Positions 1-11,910 of a stretch of DNA of 64,000 nt are shown piece after piece. The position numbers and the translations under genes are program-made. The DNA is taken from contig JAACJM010000279.1 in NCBI GenBank assembly GCA_013368315.1, positions 1-64,000 of the forward strand. The letters run 5' to 3'. This DNA comes from Tetrapyrgos nigripes (taxonomy: Eukaryota > Basidiomycota > Agaricomycetes > Agaricales > Campanellaceae). Under the pieces are notes generated by a model. It had not been told where the DNA came from and searched no databases. It saw only the letters and a list, made by a program, of their open reading frames with translations. The stretch's first letter is position 1. The number at the start of each line of letters is the position of its first letter.

Positions 1-614
1 ATATCCTTAGCACGAAACCCCATCCCAAAGTGATTCCTCGTCTCGATACGTGCCGTTAAAAGTATCGGGTGGATAGTGATACCCCTCATTTAACTGAGGT
101 CGACGATGAGAGAGCCGTTTTTTACCGCCCAAGGCCGTTGGCGTCGTAGACGTGCTACATGAGACACGAAAGAGGAAAATGTCAGTGTTGAGTAGAAATT
201 GGGAAGTGAGACTCACTCCACCACTTTGTGCTTCACTCCTGCTTGGACTACAGTTCAGACTTGTTCGGTGCAGTTTGGGAAAGCGATAGCAAAGGGGTTT
301 ATCCGAAGTGGAGGTTGTCAAGAGGGAGACTCGTCAGACTAAACAATACAAGACGTACATCTCCCAGAGAAACGACACGTACATCTCCAAGAAAGACCAC
401 AAGACGAGGAGGGACGCGAGTCGCGACACGTCAAAAAGTTGACTTACTAAATCGAAGCCCACGCCCTATATCTTATCTAGGCGCTGAAACTGAATTACAT
501 CAGGTACATTCGCAACACCTTATCTTTCATGCCTCATTGCGCTTGTGATAGACACTCATGTGACTTTGGACACTTTTCAAACTTCTTGCGCGGTGCTATC
601 AGCCATCTTTCGAC
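1..614. other. No supported gene upstream of the NLR gene
   Basis: Only short open frames with no recognisable family or splice pattern. A small direct repetition of the motif ACGTACATCTCC occurs near 352-388. This stretch probably holds the promoter and 5' UTR of the gene starting at 615, but I see no clear TATA box. Confidence 0.4.
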
Positions 615-3600
615 ATGAAGCGAGCTTTCAAGAGCGCCAAAGGCAAATTTCCTTGTTTCAAGAAGAAAGGCAAAAAGGCAAAAAAAGCAGGTAGGAAAAC
701 CAACGCGAATGCGCTGCGAATTATAAAACGCACTCATGCATATCCAGAAGGCAATCAAGTTGAAAGTAATCAGAGCCAGACAGACAGTGTCAATCGTCCT
801 GAAGTAGTCAAATCAGGTGCGTGACTGTGACTGAGGTTATTTCCATATCATTAATGAGCGTTGCTGTGGTGATACACATCTAGTTGACAATGTTGAAGCA
901 AATGAGAGGAAACTTGAGGATACACCAGTCATAAGCTCAGGTAGATATTCCTTGTTTGATTTGCTGCAGGTTATGAAGTGCACTCTCAAAATTCCAACTG
1001 AATTTTTCAACAGACAATACTTTGGACAATGTAGCAGCAACTCCGGCAGCAAGTATCCATCAAACTACACACTCTGAGGATACAGGCACAGGTATGTCAG
1101 CTTCTTGTTCGTTATTTCATTTACTGCAGCTTATTAAACGTACTGTCAAAGTCCCAAATGCAACTTCAACAGATGAGGGTAGCATTGACTCCTGCAGAAA
1201 GTATCAATCAAGCCATGCATCCTGAAGGTGTCAGAATGAATGCAGGAGGGAACACATACAATTGGAACAATGTTCAAGGTAATCAGACTCAAAATATCAA
1301 CAATGATAACCGTAACATTATCAACTCCAACAATAATGTGTTTTGTTCGTAATGTCAATGAGAGTAAGTCCAGATTTCAGACAATTATGATGTTACTTCA
1401 TGCTTTTATAGGCTCCAAAATTCAGGAATGGATTGATGCTTCCCAATCCCTCAGTCAACTTCAATGCTGCATACAATAAAATGACTAAAGGCACTGGAGT
1501 GTGGCTCCTTGAAGATTCCAGATTTAATGAGTGGAAAGATGAAGGCGGCTTGCTGTGGCTTCAAGGCAAAGGTATGAATTTACTTATCTGAAAAAGAAAA
1601 TAGGCTTACTCACTATATCTGCAGCTGGGTCTGGAAAAACATTTTTATGGTAAGCGTTTAATTGGCCAACTGAATACTTATAGCAATGACTTATAAAGTC
1701 TGTTTTTCTAGCACCAAGGCTATCTTCAGCATCGGTGCTGAGCATCAAGTTGTCTATTTCTACTTTGACACTCTTGATCAAACCAAATCAAAGGGAACTT
1801 ATCAAGGAATGCTATCTTCCCTGATGTTGGATGTAGGCCTTCAATCAGACTGGGAGCACATAAAAGACCTCTATAAGCAAAATAATGAAGGGAGGATCAA
1901 AATGCGTGCTGATGTTATGAAAGCAACTCTTCTCAAGCTTCTGGTCCAGAAGCCTTCAACTACATGCATTTTCATTGATGCAATGGATGAATGCCAAGCT
2001 TCAGATCAGCATTTGGTTTCAAGACTCATTCTGGACTTACTTGAGCTTGGTTCAAAGATTCATATGTTTGTGTCCTGCAGACATACAGCTAGTACAGTTG
2101 GGATCAGCTCTGCTACCCATGAAATATCATTGAATGAACAAGTAGTAGAATCAGATATTCAAAGGCACATTGAGCAAGTTTTCCAGGACAGACCTTTATC
2201 TGTAGATGTTCACAAGGAAGTAACAGAGGCTCTAGCACATGGGGCTCATGGGCAGTAAGTATTATAAATCACAGTATTATAGTTAATAATTGAAATATTT
2301 TATAGGATCCGATGGGTTGATTGTCAAATTCAACAATTGCAGGAACTGGGAACTCGCACAGCAATTTTGAATGCCCTAAAGAACTTGCCAGATGATTTGG
2401 AAGAGACTTATTGCCAGGCACTGGTCAGGGTTAACAAACATCACCAAAAAGATGTAGAAGCTATTTTGAAGTGGCTTTTATTTGGATATGAGGAGCTTAA
2501 ACTGGAATTATTACCTGAAATCCTACGTGTCAATATCAAGCAGCAAATTTTGGAGGATACCCAGACCATCCCCACAAGTGGATTATCAAAAATTATTAGC
2601 TCAACGTTAGTTATAGTCCAGGTCCAGGAAGTGCAGGGATGGTGGGAACGGAGGGCTAGAAAGGAACATGTATTGCAACTAGCACATCCCTCTGTAAAGG
2701 AGTATATCCTTTCAGAAACAATCCTGCAAAGTTCAGCCCAGCTATTCCATGTAAATGACCAGCTGGCACATAAATTCATTGCTCAGTTATGTATGATTTA
2801 TCTGGTGGTGTGTGGAAAAGATGGATCTATAGATGGAGAGAAGTTTCCTTTGGCAAAATATGCTGCACACCAATGGCCAGAACATGTTAGAAATTTACAT
2901 TTGATGGAAGACCCAGTCAAGTCTTTGAGTTTACATTTGTTCACAGATACAAATAAATCCTGTTTGGCATGGATACAACAAAGGTATCATAGAAGGACTT
3001 TTGGTTCTGCCCTTCCATTGTATTATGCCAGCATGGCCAATTTGCTGAATGTGATAGTGATCTTAGTGGAGGAAGGAGCAAATGTCAATGCTCAAGGTGG
3101 TGAATGGGGCAATGCTCTCCAGGCTGCTTTACATTGGGGAAGATCAGAAGTGGCGAGGCTTTTGCTTGAGAAGGGGGCAGATATCAATGCTCAAGGTGGT
3201 CTATATGGCAATGCTCTCCAGGCTGCTTCATATTGGGGAAGAGAAGAAATTGTGAAGCTTTTGGTTGAGAAGGGCGCAGATATCAATGCTCAAGGTGGTC
3301 AATATGGCAATGCTCTCCAGGCTGCTTCAAATAGGGGAAGAGAAGAAATTGTGAAGCTTTTGGTTGAGAAGGGGGCAGATATCAATGCTCAAGGTGGTCA
3401 ATATGGCAATGCTCTCCAGGCTGCTGCTGTGTCATATTGGGGAAGAGAAGAAATTGTGAAGCTTTTGGTTGAGAAGGGGGCAGATATCAATGCTCAAGGT
3501 GGTCAATATGACAATGCTCTCTATGCTGCTTCATATAAGGGAAGAGAAAAAATTGTGAAGCTTTTGGTTGAGAAGGGGGCAGATATCAATGCTCAAGGTG

Positions 3601-5132
3601 GTCGATATGGCAATGCTCTCCAGGTTGCTTCATATGAGGGAAGAGAAGGAATTGTGAAGCTTTTGGTTGAGAAGGGGGCAGATATCAATGCTCAAGGTGG
3701 TCCATATGGCAATGCTCTCCAGGCTGCTTCATATGAGGGAAGAGAAGGAATTGTGAAGCTTTTGGTTGAGAAGGGGGCAGATATCAATGCTCAAGGTGGT
3801 CAATATGGCAATGCTCTCCAGGCTGCTTCATATATGGGAAGAGAAGAAATTGTGAAGCTTTTGGTTGAGAAGGGGGCAGATATCAATTCTCAAGGTGGTT
3901 TTTATGGCAATGCTCTCCAGGCTGCTGCTGCTTCATATGGGGGAAGAGAAGAAATTGTGAAGCTTTTGGTTGAGAAGGGGGCAGATATTAATGCTCAAGG
4001 TGGTCCATGTGGCAATGCTCTCCAGGCTGCTTCATATATGGGAAGGGAAGAAATTGTGAAGCTTTTGGTTGAGAAGGGGGCAGATATCAATGCTCAAGGT
4101 GGTGAATATGGCAATGCTCTCCAGGCTGCTTCATATGGGGAAAGAGAAGAAATTGTGAAGCTTTTGGTTGAGAAGGGGGCAGATATCAATGCTCAAGGTG
4201 GTCAATATGGCAATGCTCTCCAGGCTGCTGCTGCTTCATATGGGGGAAGTGAAGAAATTGTGAAGCTTTTGGTTGAGAAGGGGGCAGATATCAATGCTCA
4301 AGGTGGTCAATATGGCAATGCTCTCCAGGTTGCTGCTGCGTCGTATTGGGGAAAAGAAGAAATTGTGAAGCTTTTGGTTGAGAAGGGGGCAGATATCAAT
4401 GCTCAAGGTGGTCAATATGGCAATGCTCTCTATGCTGCTTCATATGTGGGAAGTGAAGAAATTGTGAAGCTTTTGGTTGAGAAGGGGGCAGATATCAATG
4501 CTCAAGGTGGTGAATATGGCAATGCTCTCCAGGCTGCTTCATATGAGGGAAGAGAAGAAATTGTGAAGCTTTTGGTTGAGAATGGGGCAGATATCAATTC
4601 TCAAGGTGGTTCATATGGCAATGCTCTCCAGGCTGCTTCATATGAGGGAAGAGAAGAAATTGTGAAGCTTTTGGTTGAGAAGGGGGCAGATATCAATGCT
4701 CAAGGTGGTTATCATGGCAATGCTCTCCAGGCTGCTTCATATGGAGGAGAAACAGACATAGTAAAGTTTCTGGTTGAAAAGGGTGCAAATGTTAACATTG
4801 AAGGAGGGAAATATGGGACTGCTCTGCAGGCAGCTTGTGTTGCAAAAGAAAAGGATCATTGTGATCATGGTTTTGATTATCTCAAACAGGTAGAAATACT
4901 TATTAATAACGGCGCAGATATCAATTCCCGAGCTGGTAGGTATGGAAGTCCCATTCAGGCTGCTGCTTTTCAAGGCAATCAAGAAATATTTGACCTGTTG
5001 ATGCAGAGGGGAGCAGCTGCAATAGATCCTATTTTCACTGTATTTCAGGAGGATCCTAAAATTCCTTTTCCACTTATGGACAATGAACCAGCAGACCATC
5101 ACATTTACTGCCCAGTCTTCTGGAATATGTAG
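615..5132 (+). CDS. NACHT NTPase with C-terminal ankyrin repeats (fungal NLR-like receptor)
   Basis: Probable STAND/NLR-type signal-transducing NTPase of the kind linked in fungi to non-self recognition. My model has eight exons: 615-816, 884-940, 1014-1091, 1183-1337, 1412-1571, 1625-1649, 1712-2254 and 2306-5132. The N-terminus is Lys-rich, then Asn-rich (residues like NTYNWNNVQGNQ). The Walker A loop (GKAGSGKT) is completed by a 25-nt exon at 1625-1649; Walker B is IFIDAMDE near 1970-1990. About 19 ankyrin units follow from about 3102. The acceptor at 1182 was chosen because the nearer one (1172) leads to a stop. Around 1440 there is ambiguity: one frame reads KIQEWIDA, as I would expect before the NACHT domain, while NPSVNFNAAYNK downstream lies in another frame. 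Splicing from 1337 to 1412 keeps the second frame open; otherwise a one-base slip exists at the TT of 1440-1441. Family assignment is firm; ligand and effector are unknown. Confidence 0.85.
3102..4998 (+). repeat. Tandem ankyrin-repeat array, 99-105 bp units
   Basis: About 19 consecutive units of 33 codons. Units 2-16 are nearly identical, sharing ADINAQGG, NALQAASY and EEIVKLLVEKG. Units near 3421, 3921, 4225 and 4330 carry two extra Ala-type codons (105 bp). Variation is concentrated at the residues just before YGN and just after AASY, and the last two units are more diverged. High identity at DNA level points to recent unequal exchange or conversion among units. Confidence 0.95.
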
Positions 5133-5751
5133 CTTCACCTGTCCTACAATATATATAGAATTCGAAATGAAAGAGTGTCCTGACCAAACAGTGAAAAAAT
5201 TTCACTTCTGATTTTTTTGCTTAGTGAGTCACATTAAACATGCTCTTGTACAACCAGTATGACAATTGTTGTGTATCTGTCTCTGTCTCCAGCTGTGAAA
5301 TGAAATAGTTCTATTCAAATCACAAGCCACAAACCCCAAACACCCTCTGGAACTCAGGAATTCATAAGCCATGGCAATGATATGATACAGCTGTAATTAA
5401 TCTTGGTTGATGGCCTGTTTGAATACAAACAGAGTAGAAGACAGTGAGATTAGAAAGTGTCCACATCTGTAAGAGCTTTCTTCATAAGTAATCAAGAGAT
5501 GATGTTAGGTCTAATATTGAGAAAGGTACATACTGAACACTATTGACTACATACCTACATTATAGCTTCACAATCAGAAATAGGGGGAGAAATTTGAAGT
5601 TATAGAGGCATGAGCCACACGTCTAGAATGTAAAGGCAATGTCAAATAGCTACAAATGAAAGTGCACATCTTGTTAATATAAGTGTAATATGAAGATGAT
5701 GAACAATGAGCAATGGACTGTAGACTGTGGACTGTGGCACTGATTGTTGGA
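5133..5751. other. Intergenic, AT-rich, no gene seen
   Basis: Downstream region of the NLR gene. Only short minus-strand open frames without recognisable features. Confidence 0.4.
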
Positions 5752-6440
5752 ACTGAGGCCCGAGTTTCTGTTTCATATATAGAACCACAGAACCATAGGA
5801 CAATAAAACCACTGACAGCACTAGTTTCATCAAGACTCAAGTTCTAAACTAACCTAAACTCCTAATTATATAAGAATCAGAATTCAGATAGATGAGATAT
5901 GTAGATGCATGCTCTGGCATCTGCCGCCATCTATTGCTAAATTCTAAGGTCTATAGATTTAGAGTAGATGTATGTATATTGTGGTGGCCTGTGGCCACTG
6001 GCAGGCTATATATAACGTCTACACCTGGCATGGCATGTGGTGAGTAGAGGACTACATACACCGTGACATGTGTATTTCTTAGTACTTGCGCTTCATTCGT
6101 TATGAGTGTTCACAGTTGCTGATTGGTCGGTTGGTCAGTAATCAGTCAGTAGTCAGTACCGGTGCACCTCCAAATCCAAATCCAAATCTGGTGTTGGTGG
6201 CAATTTACTTCATCTCCATGTTCAGACAATGAGTGCATCTCCATCATGGGTGGGGAACTTGAGTATACTTTTATACTTTATTACTTGTATCTGAATCAGA
6301 GCTGAGGTTTGAGCCTGATGGTATACACTACTACTAATAAGTAACATAATTGTAACAGCCCATGGCCTGACGCTGCATAGCTAGATGCAACACACATGGA
6401 GTCTAAGTATGTAGGCGTTGATATCCCGAAATACAGTAAC
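5752..6440 (+). repeat. Dispersed repeat A, copy 1
   Basis: Matches 44165-44890 in the same orientation over about 700 bp with many substitutions and small indels. Shared blocks include CCATAGGACAAT, TAGATTTAGAGTAGATGT, CTATGGCCACTGGCAGG-like sequence, the TCAGTAGTCAGTACCGGTGC block and GAGTATACTTTTATACTT. The start resembles an LTR start (TGTTGGAACT), but I could not find a matching end or TSD. Its nature is unresolved: old solo LTR or other non-coding repeat. Confidence 0.7.
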
Positions 6441-6864
6441 ATAATTTTCTTGAACAGTCAAGGGTCAATGGTCCGAGTCAACTAATTCAACCCTCGATAT
6501 GTATCAGAATTCGTGCTGTCAAAGTCTAAGAACTTCCCAACCTGGCCAAACCGAAAAGCAAGTTCCAGAATCCAAATTCTGAATCCAGACACAGGTACTG
6601 ACCGGTACTGGCAGAATGAAGTTTTGGAATTTCTGTCATACTTGATGATGAACATATATTTATGTATGTGGATGGAATATAGAAAGTGCACAGCGTAGCA
6701 CATAGTTGACGTTTCTTTTGTATAATTAGTGGCACTGTGCCCGCTGCTTCTTCTGCGTAGAAGCAGGTAGGAGTATTCCTTGGCTGATGGGTCCAGTGAC
6801 CAAGGGATCTCTTTGAAAAAGTTCCTGGCTATGCTTGGACTTGACTCGAGTGGAGAGGTCATGA

Positions 6865-7365
6865 CAGTGTTGTGGTTAACCCTTAAGCCTTAATTGACTT
6901 AAGGCATTAAATAGTTAACAAAATAAGACCTAACTTCATTGGATTCAGAACTTAAGGGTTAATTAAGGCTTAGAATCTCCACGTGATCATATTTCTGTAA
7001 AGCAATTTTCTTTGGTGGACTTACACACATCACTGCTCTATATCATGGCTTTCTTGCAGCCTCCAAATTGACTTGGAGGGTGTGAAAGTGGATTGCATTA
7101 AAACCAGGGAACAGGCTAGACATACACAAAGTGGGACATATACTGAAGAGCAGCTACTGATGGAGTTGTTACAGCAGGAGGCAGAAGAGGAGATACCTGA
7201 TGATACAGCTTTAGAGGGATCTGGTGATGAGTATGACAGGTAAATCTCTCTCTGAAAAATTTCATCTTAAACTGATCTTAATTATACTTAATTAAAAATG
7301 ATTATTAACTACTTAAGGCCTAACTTGTCTGAGTGCCCTTAATTAAGGCCTTAGCCACAACACTG
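6865..7365 (+). mobile_element. Non-autonomous hAT-like DNA transposon, 501 bp
   Basis: Terminal inverted repeats of 15 bp, CAGTGTTGTGGTTAA at 6865-6879 and TTAGCCACAACACTG at 7351-7365, differ at one position. Perfect 8-bp duplications GGTCATGA flank it at 6857-6864 and 7366-7373. An 8-bp TSD and a YARNG-type terminus fit the hAT superfamily. Subterminal sequence is rich in CTTAAG/TTAATTAAGGC motifs in both orientations. Inside, about 7130-7240 reads as an acidic open frame (core ELLQQEAEEEIPDDTALEG) ending at a possible splice donor, so a host or transposase exon fragment may have been carried. There is no transposase domain. Confidence 0.85.
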
Positions 7366-7373
7366 GGTCATGA

Positions 7374-9545
7374 GTCTGGAGCTCAAACACTGGTATCCAT
7401 CAGACTCTTGTAGTGTACATGAAGATGGTGTCAGGTGCTGTCAAAGCCGTTCATAGTACTTGGACAGGGAGACCATATGCACAGATGAATGTACAGGGAG
7501 GTTTTCTTTTTTGAATTTGAATTTCACGTTTGACGTTTCACCCTCTCTACCTCCACCAGGTGTAATCTCGGACAATTGCCATACAGAGCAGCAGATCATA
7601 GGACCCGATCAGAATGCTGTCAACCCCACAATGACCAATTGAATGGTGTTATGTAGTAGGTTGGGGTTTTTAAAAAAAGTGGAACGAGGAAGACACAACA
7701 TGACGACCGACAACAATGTTGTTAATGCTAGGCTTTGGCTTTGGCCTGCGCAGAGTTCCAAGTCAGTCGTTGCTTCAACATCTGCAGTGCCGAGTTCATC
7801 AGTGGTGATTAGCTCTGCGTTGCTGCCCTCGTTGTCTATTTCTATTCTGACTTCTGCATCTGCGTCAGCTCCCAGCCTGCCTACTGTTGTCTCGTCTGAG
7901 GCTCCTTTGTCAGCATCTGCATCTGCGTCAGCTTCCAGTATGTCATCTTCAGTTCCTTCATCAGCATCTGCACCTCCCTCCAGCCCTTCCTCCGACATCC
8001 CCTTCCCTCCACTCAGTGCCCCCGTCAACTGTCACCTCGTCCCCATCGTCCCCTTCAACTTCACCCCCTTCCCAATCCCATCCCACCAGCCCATCTCCTC
8101 CATCTTCATCCCCACCAACCCTCTCTTCCCTCCTCCTGTCTTCTACTTCTCCTCCCCCCCTACTATCCCCATCAGGAAAAGCCTCATATACAAATTCATG
8201 CAAAAAGTAGATAAAATATGCAAAAGATGTCTTAAAAATGAATGAGATTGCCTAATTAGTCAATTTATGCTCCTCATGCAAGTCCTTTCTTGAGTTGTGA
8301 AACTTTGGCCAGATTATGCATGAGTTATACAGGATTATGTGTAAGTTTGACATTGCTCATGCTTATTATTGTAATAATTGTTCACAATCTATTCAGGTTA
8401 TAATGCAGAAACACTTGTTATTGGACGTGGCTAAGGGCTACAAGAAAAATGGACTACAAGAAAGACAGGCTACAAGAAAGACAACACTACATATGACAGA
8501 AGACAACAAGACTTTAGATGATGGCAACACAACAGTCACGACTTATACACACTGCCCTGCTCAAACCTGTGTATAGGCAGCACCATTAGCTGAAGGAAAG
8601 AATATGGCAGGTGACGCGGACATACCTGGGCATTGGCGATGAGCCAAATGCTGATGGCAAAACCACCTTGTACAACGTAGCTATCAGCCAGCATCAATAC
8701 CCAAAAGATTGAAAAGAGACATACTCGAGTAGAGCATTCATGACACCACTAAATGTTGAAAACTGCAGTTCAGCTAGCGTTAACATGGGAAAGACGACAT
8801 AAACATACCTGACGAGAGTATTTGAATGATGACATATAAGGAACTTCAAGGGTGAGAGGATCCAGACAGTACAACAGAGGGGAACCTGGGATGACGTACG
8901 AGTGTTATAGTGACCAAACGGTACAATGGAGGGGAACCTGAAAAAAAAAAAAAACGGCTCAAGCTTCAAGCAAGGTAGGCAGGGGACAACGACATACCAG
9001 TACTAGAGAGAATCTTGAGTATGCCATACATCTTGGTAGCCAATGGAACCAACTAATAGGTATGATCACTAAGCATAGGAAGAAAATGAGAGACCAAAAG
9101 ACAGTGGGTGGGTAGTAGAAGTAAAAACTGTATGCACTCACTGTGAACATGGTTGTTATTGCGTGGGTCAGAGTAAAAAGTTGGCAGTTGGTGGTTGAGT
9201 TGTGGGTGATACAGGCATGCTGAGAGAGGAAGGGAACCTGTGGAGTCTCAGACTTGTGACTTGCAAGTGGAAAGAAACAAGTCAACATAGTCCTGTGACC
9301 GTGTTTGTTGACAAGCCTTTGACAGCAACTGTACAATTCTTCGGTGGAGTTTCAATTACTCTACTTGGAAGATGTCACAGCCATTCCTTCTTCGGGTTAG
9401 GTTAAGCTACTTTGCAAATGAAGAAGTCTGTGTGCATACGTCATTTGCTCAACGGGCCTTTTTTTTGTTAGTTGCTTCTTGTCTACATTATCCATCCGCC
9501 ACATCTGTGCTTTTCCTTTCTGTGCCCTACCTTGCCAAGAACCAG
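7374..9545. other. No convincing gene; Ser/Pro-rich open frame within
   Basis: The longest open frame, 7643-8245 on +, is low-complexity Ser/Ala/Pro coding from TC-rich DNA, and the overlapping frames are equally biased, so I do not call it a gene. Around 8870-8945 the motif AGGGGAACCTG occurs twice about 65 bp apart. ATGCA-rich AT sequence lies at 8190-8400. Minus-strand frames at 8694-8969 and 8959-9336 show no family. Confidence 0.35.
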
Positions 9546-9695
9546 TGAAGGCGAGAGCGTGAAAGATGATCTAAAGGTAGTACCAATGTATATTGTCAGT
9601 AAAAAATGACGCCCTTACAGATGCTCAACTTATGAGTGAAGGTGAAGGTGTAAAAGATGATCTAGAGGGATTATAAATGCGCATTGTCAGTAAAA
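9546..9695 (+). repeat. Diverged direct duplication, about 90 bp spacing
   Basis: The segment at 9546-9605 (GTGAAGGCGAGAGCGTGAAA start, ATTGTCAGTAAAAA end) recurs at 9636-9695 with about ten differences. Both copies contain AAAGATGATCTA. Non-coding. Confidence 0.6.
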
Positions 9696-9844
9696 ACACA
9701 TCTCGGAATGTATTCTAGCTATGTCCTGTACTTATACACCCTGTCCTGTATTTGGTCCCCTACACATGTCTTGGACTGTGTCTCATACTCCTGAGTTCCC
9801 GTGTGTTCTGCAAGACAGCATTGATAGCAGGCAGCAGGTTGTGG

Positions 9845-9939
9845 GTTTGGAGTGGGATGAGATAAGCCAACCCATCCCTGTACCCGCCGACCCCATACCT
9901 GTGACCCGTCACTTACCCACAAACCCATGCTATTCCCTA
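9845..9939 (-). repeat. Fragment of the terminal sequence of the 15-kb element family
   Basis: The reverse complement begins TAGGGAATAGCATGGGTT, continues with GTAAGTGACGGGTC and ends near GCTTATCTCATCCC, matching the left end of the large insertion at 26572-26655. Only one end is present, so this is a truncated copy. It shows that the terminus is repeated in the genome. Confidence 0.75.
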
Positions 9940-10678
9940 AGTCTACACTAGCTTTATACATATACACATGCCATGTTATGCTTAGAGAGGTTACGAGGCC
10001 CTTTAGGCCGAGTTAACTTATGTCGACCCCCCAATTGAGTACAAAACTTTCTCACAGGTTCTAACTTTTACATGCCACCTCAGTGCTCCAAAGTGCCTGA
10101 ACACAGCCATTTCAGGTGACACTCAGGTGACGCTCAACTGACATCATTCCTGCCTTCCCTCTGCACTAGGCCCACCAACCAGCATGACACTTCAGACGCG
10201 TTTACCTTCCCTCAACAGCCATTGAAAGTCATCAAGAGCTGCTCTCTGAGACTCTGAATCACTGTGGCTACCTCTAATCCAAGGTCATTTAAAGGTGCCG
10301 TTACATTAAAATGGTACAGTATTGGGCTCTATCTAATTAAAAGAATTTTTTACTGCATACGAAAACATTTTACTTAAACGGGCCTCGTAATTTGCCATGC
10401 GAAGCAGTGGCACCTTTCCCCAGTATCTTATGCAATACACCCCCTTACTTTGATCTAACTCTTTTTAGCCTGCGAGAACGGATACAAATCTGAGCATACT
10501 GTATGCACTAGGATGCATAAAGTTGCCCTGAATGCATAGTTATTCAACAGATCTCAAAATTTATGCAAAGTGAGGAATAAGTTACACAATTTTTGGCATA
10601 CTCATGCACTCTCATGCACAAAAAGCATACTTATACAGTTATTGCATGAAGTTGTATATGAAGCTTTTCCTGATGCCC
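9940..10678. other. Intergenic region before the GH3 relic
   Basis: AT-rich, with recurrent ATGCA words around 10500-10640. No promoter or coding feature could be supported. The open frame that runs into the GH3 exon from 10604 carries residues with no GH3 similarity, so I place the preserved GH3 coding start at about 10672-10679. Confidence 0.35.
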
Positions 10679-10887
10679 TCTTTCCATAACGCATGGGACA
10701 CCACCTACTCCAAAGCCAAATCCCTCTTATCCACTTTCACCCTCGAAGAAAAAGTCAACATCACCACTGGCGTAGGATGGCAGAATGGACTTTGTGTTGG
10801 AAACATCCCTGCTAACAAAGCAAAGGGCTTTCCTGGGTTCTGTTTGGAAGACTCACCTTTGGGTGTGAGGTTTGCAGATTATGTGAC

Positions 10888-11372
10888 TGTCATGAATCCC
10901 TTCATGCCTTCGCTTCTAGACCCTGTTCTTTGTTCTCCTTTCATCATTCTTCTCCCTTCCATCATTCTTTGCTTCTTTGGTTCTAGATCATGTTCCTTGT
11001 ACCTATGGCTTCCATCTTCTTTGATGCATCATCTCTCTGATTGACAGATCATATCTGTACCTGTTACACATATTGACATCACTTAGATACCTGATTATCA
11101 TTCCTTGATTGTTTCCATCAGTACCTGCTGATCTAATCTTGTTCTCCTTCGCACTTTTGTATATATACTCCAGGGCTTTGTAGATAGTTCCTCAGTCTGT
11201 CCACTTCTGTCCCTCTGATCCATACTGCTCAGCATTGTCCTCAGTACTATGTAGACTCTGGCCCAGTACTGGCTTACTCATGTATACCATCTATTTGCCT
11301 TATTGCTTCGTCTTTGGTTCCTGTGTGGTGGCCTGAGAGGCATCCAGTCCCTATCTGAACCTGTTCTTGACA
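10888..11372 (+). mobile_element. Solo LTR, family D, 485 bp, inside the GH3 relic
   Basis: Begins TGTCATGAATCCC and ends CCTGTTCTTGACA, i.e. TGTCA...TGACA. Perfect 5-bp TSD GTGAC at 10883-10887 and 11373-11377. Removing it with one TSD restores the GH3 frame (FADYVT joined to ALPMALMAAS). A second copy lies inverted at 45058-45596. No internal retrotransposon region remains, so LTR-LTR recombination is the likely origin. Confidence 0.9.
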
Positions 11373-11910
11373 GTGACTGCGCTTCCGATGGCTTTGATGG
11401 CAGCTAGTATGTGGAATAGGAGGTTGATTAGAGAAAGGGGGTTGGCGATGGGGAGGGAACATGTGGGTAAGGGCCTATGATGAATATGGGTGGGTACTCT
11501 TTCGCTTTTTTACTGTCTTTCTTGCTAAGCTGACTTGCATTGTGATACAGGTCGCGTTGCCCAAGGAGGCAGAAACTGGGAAGGTTTCGGAGCTGATCCG
11601 TTTTTGGCTGGTGAAGCTGTGTATGAGATGGTTTTGGGTATGCAACAGGCAGGTATCACAGCTTGTGCAAAGCATTTCATGTTCAAGTGGGTTTCCTTCT
11701 CTTCAATCCTGAGTGACCTGACTCTAACCCTTCTATAAAGCGAACAAGAACACAAACAAACCACTACCTCTTTCTTTGTCAATTCCCAAACCACACATGA
11801 GATTTATGGTCACCCGTTTTTGAGGAGTGTTATGGCTGGTGTGGGGAGTTTGATGTGTAGTTATAGTATGTGGTTTCCTTCCAAGTCTCGTTCCCGTCTC
11901 CCCTTCTACG

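Noticed and set aside
3102..4998. CRISPR-like array of about 100-bp repeats
   Set aside because: The repeats are coding ankyrin units in one continuous frame with no spacers.
7643..8245. 200-aa Ser/Ala/Pro-rich open frame as a cell-wall protein
   Set aside because: TC-rich low-complexity DNA leaves all three frames nearly open; no signal peptide or conserved motif.
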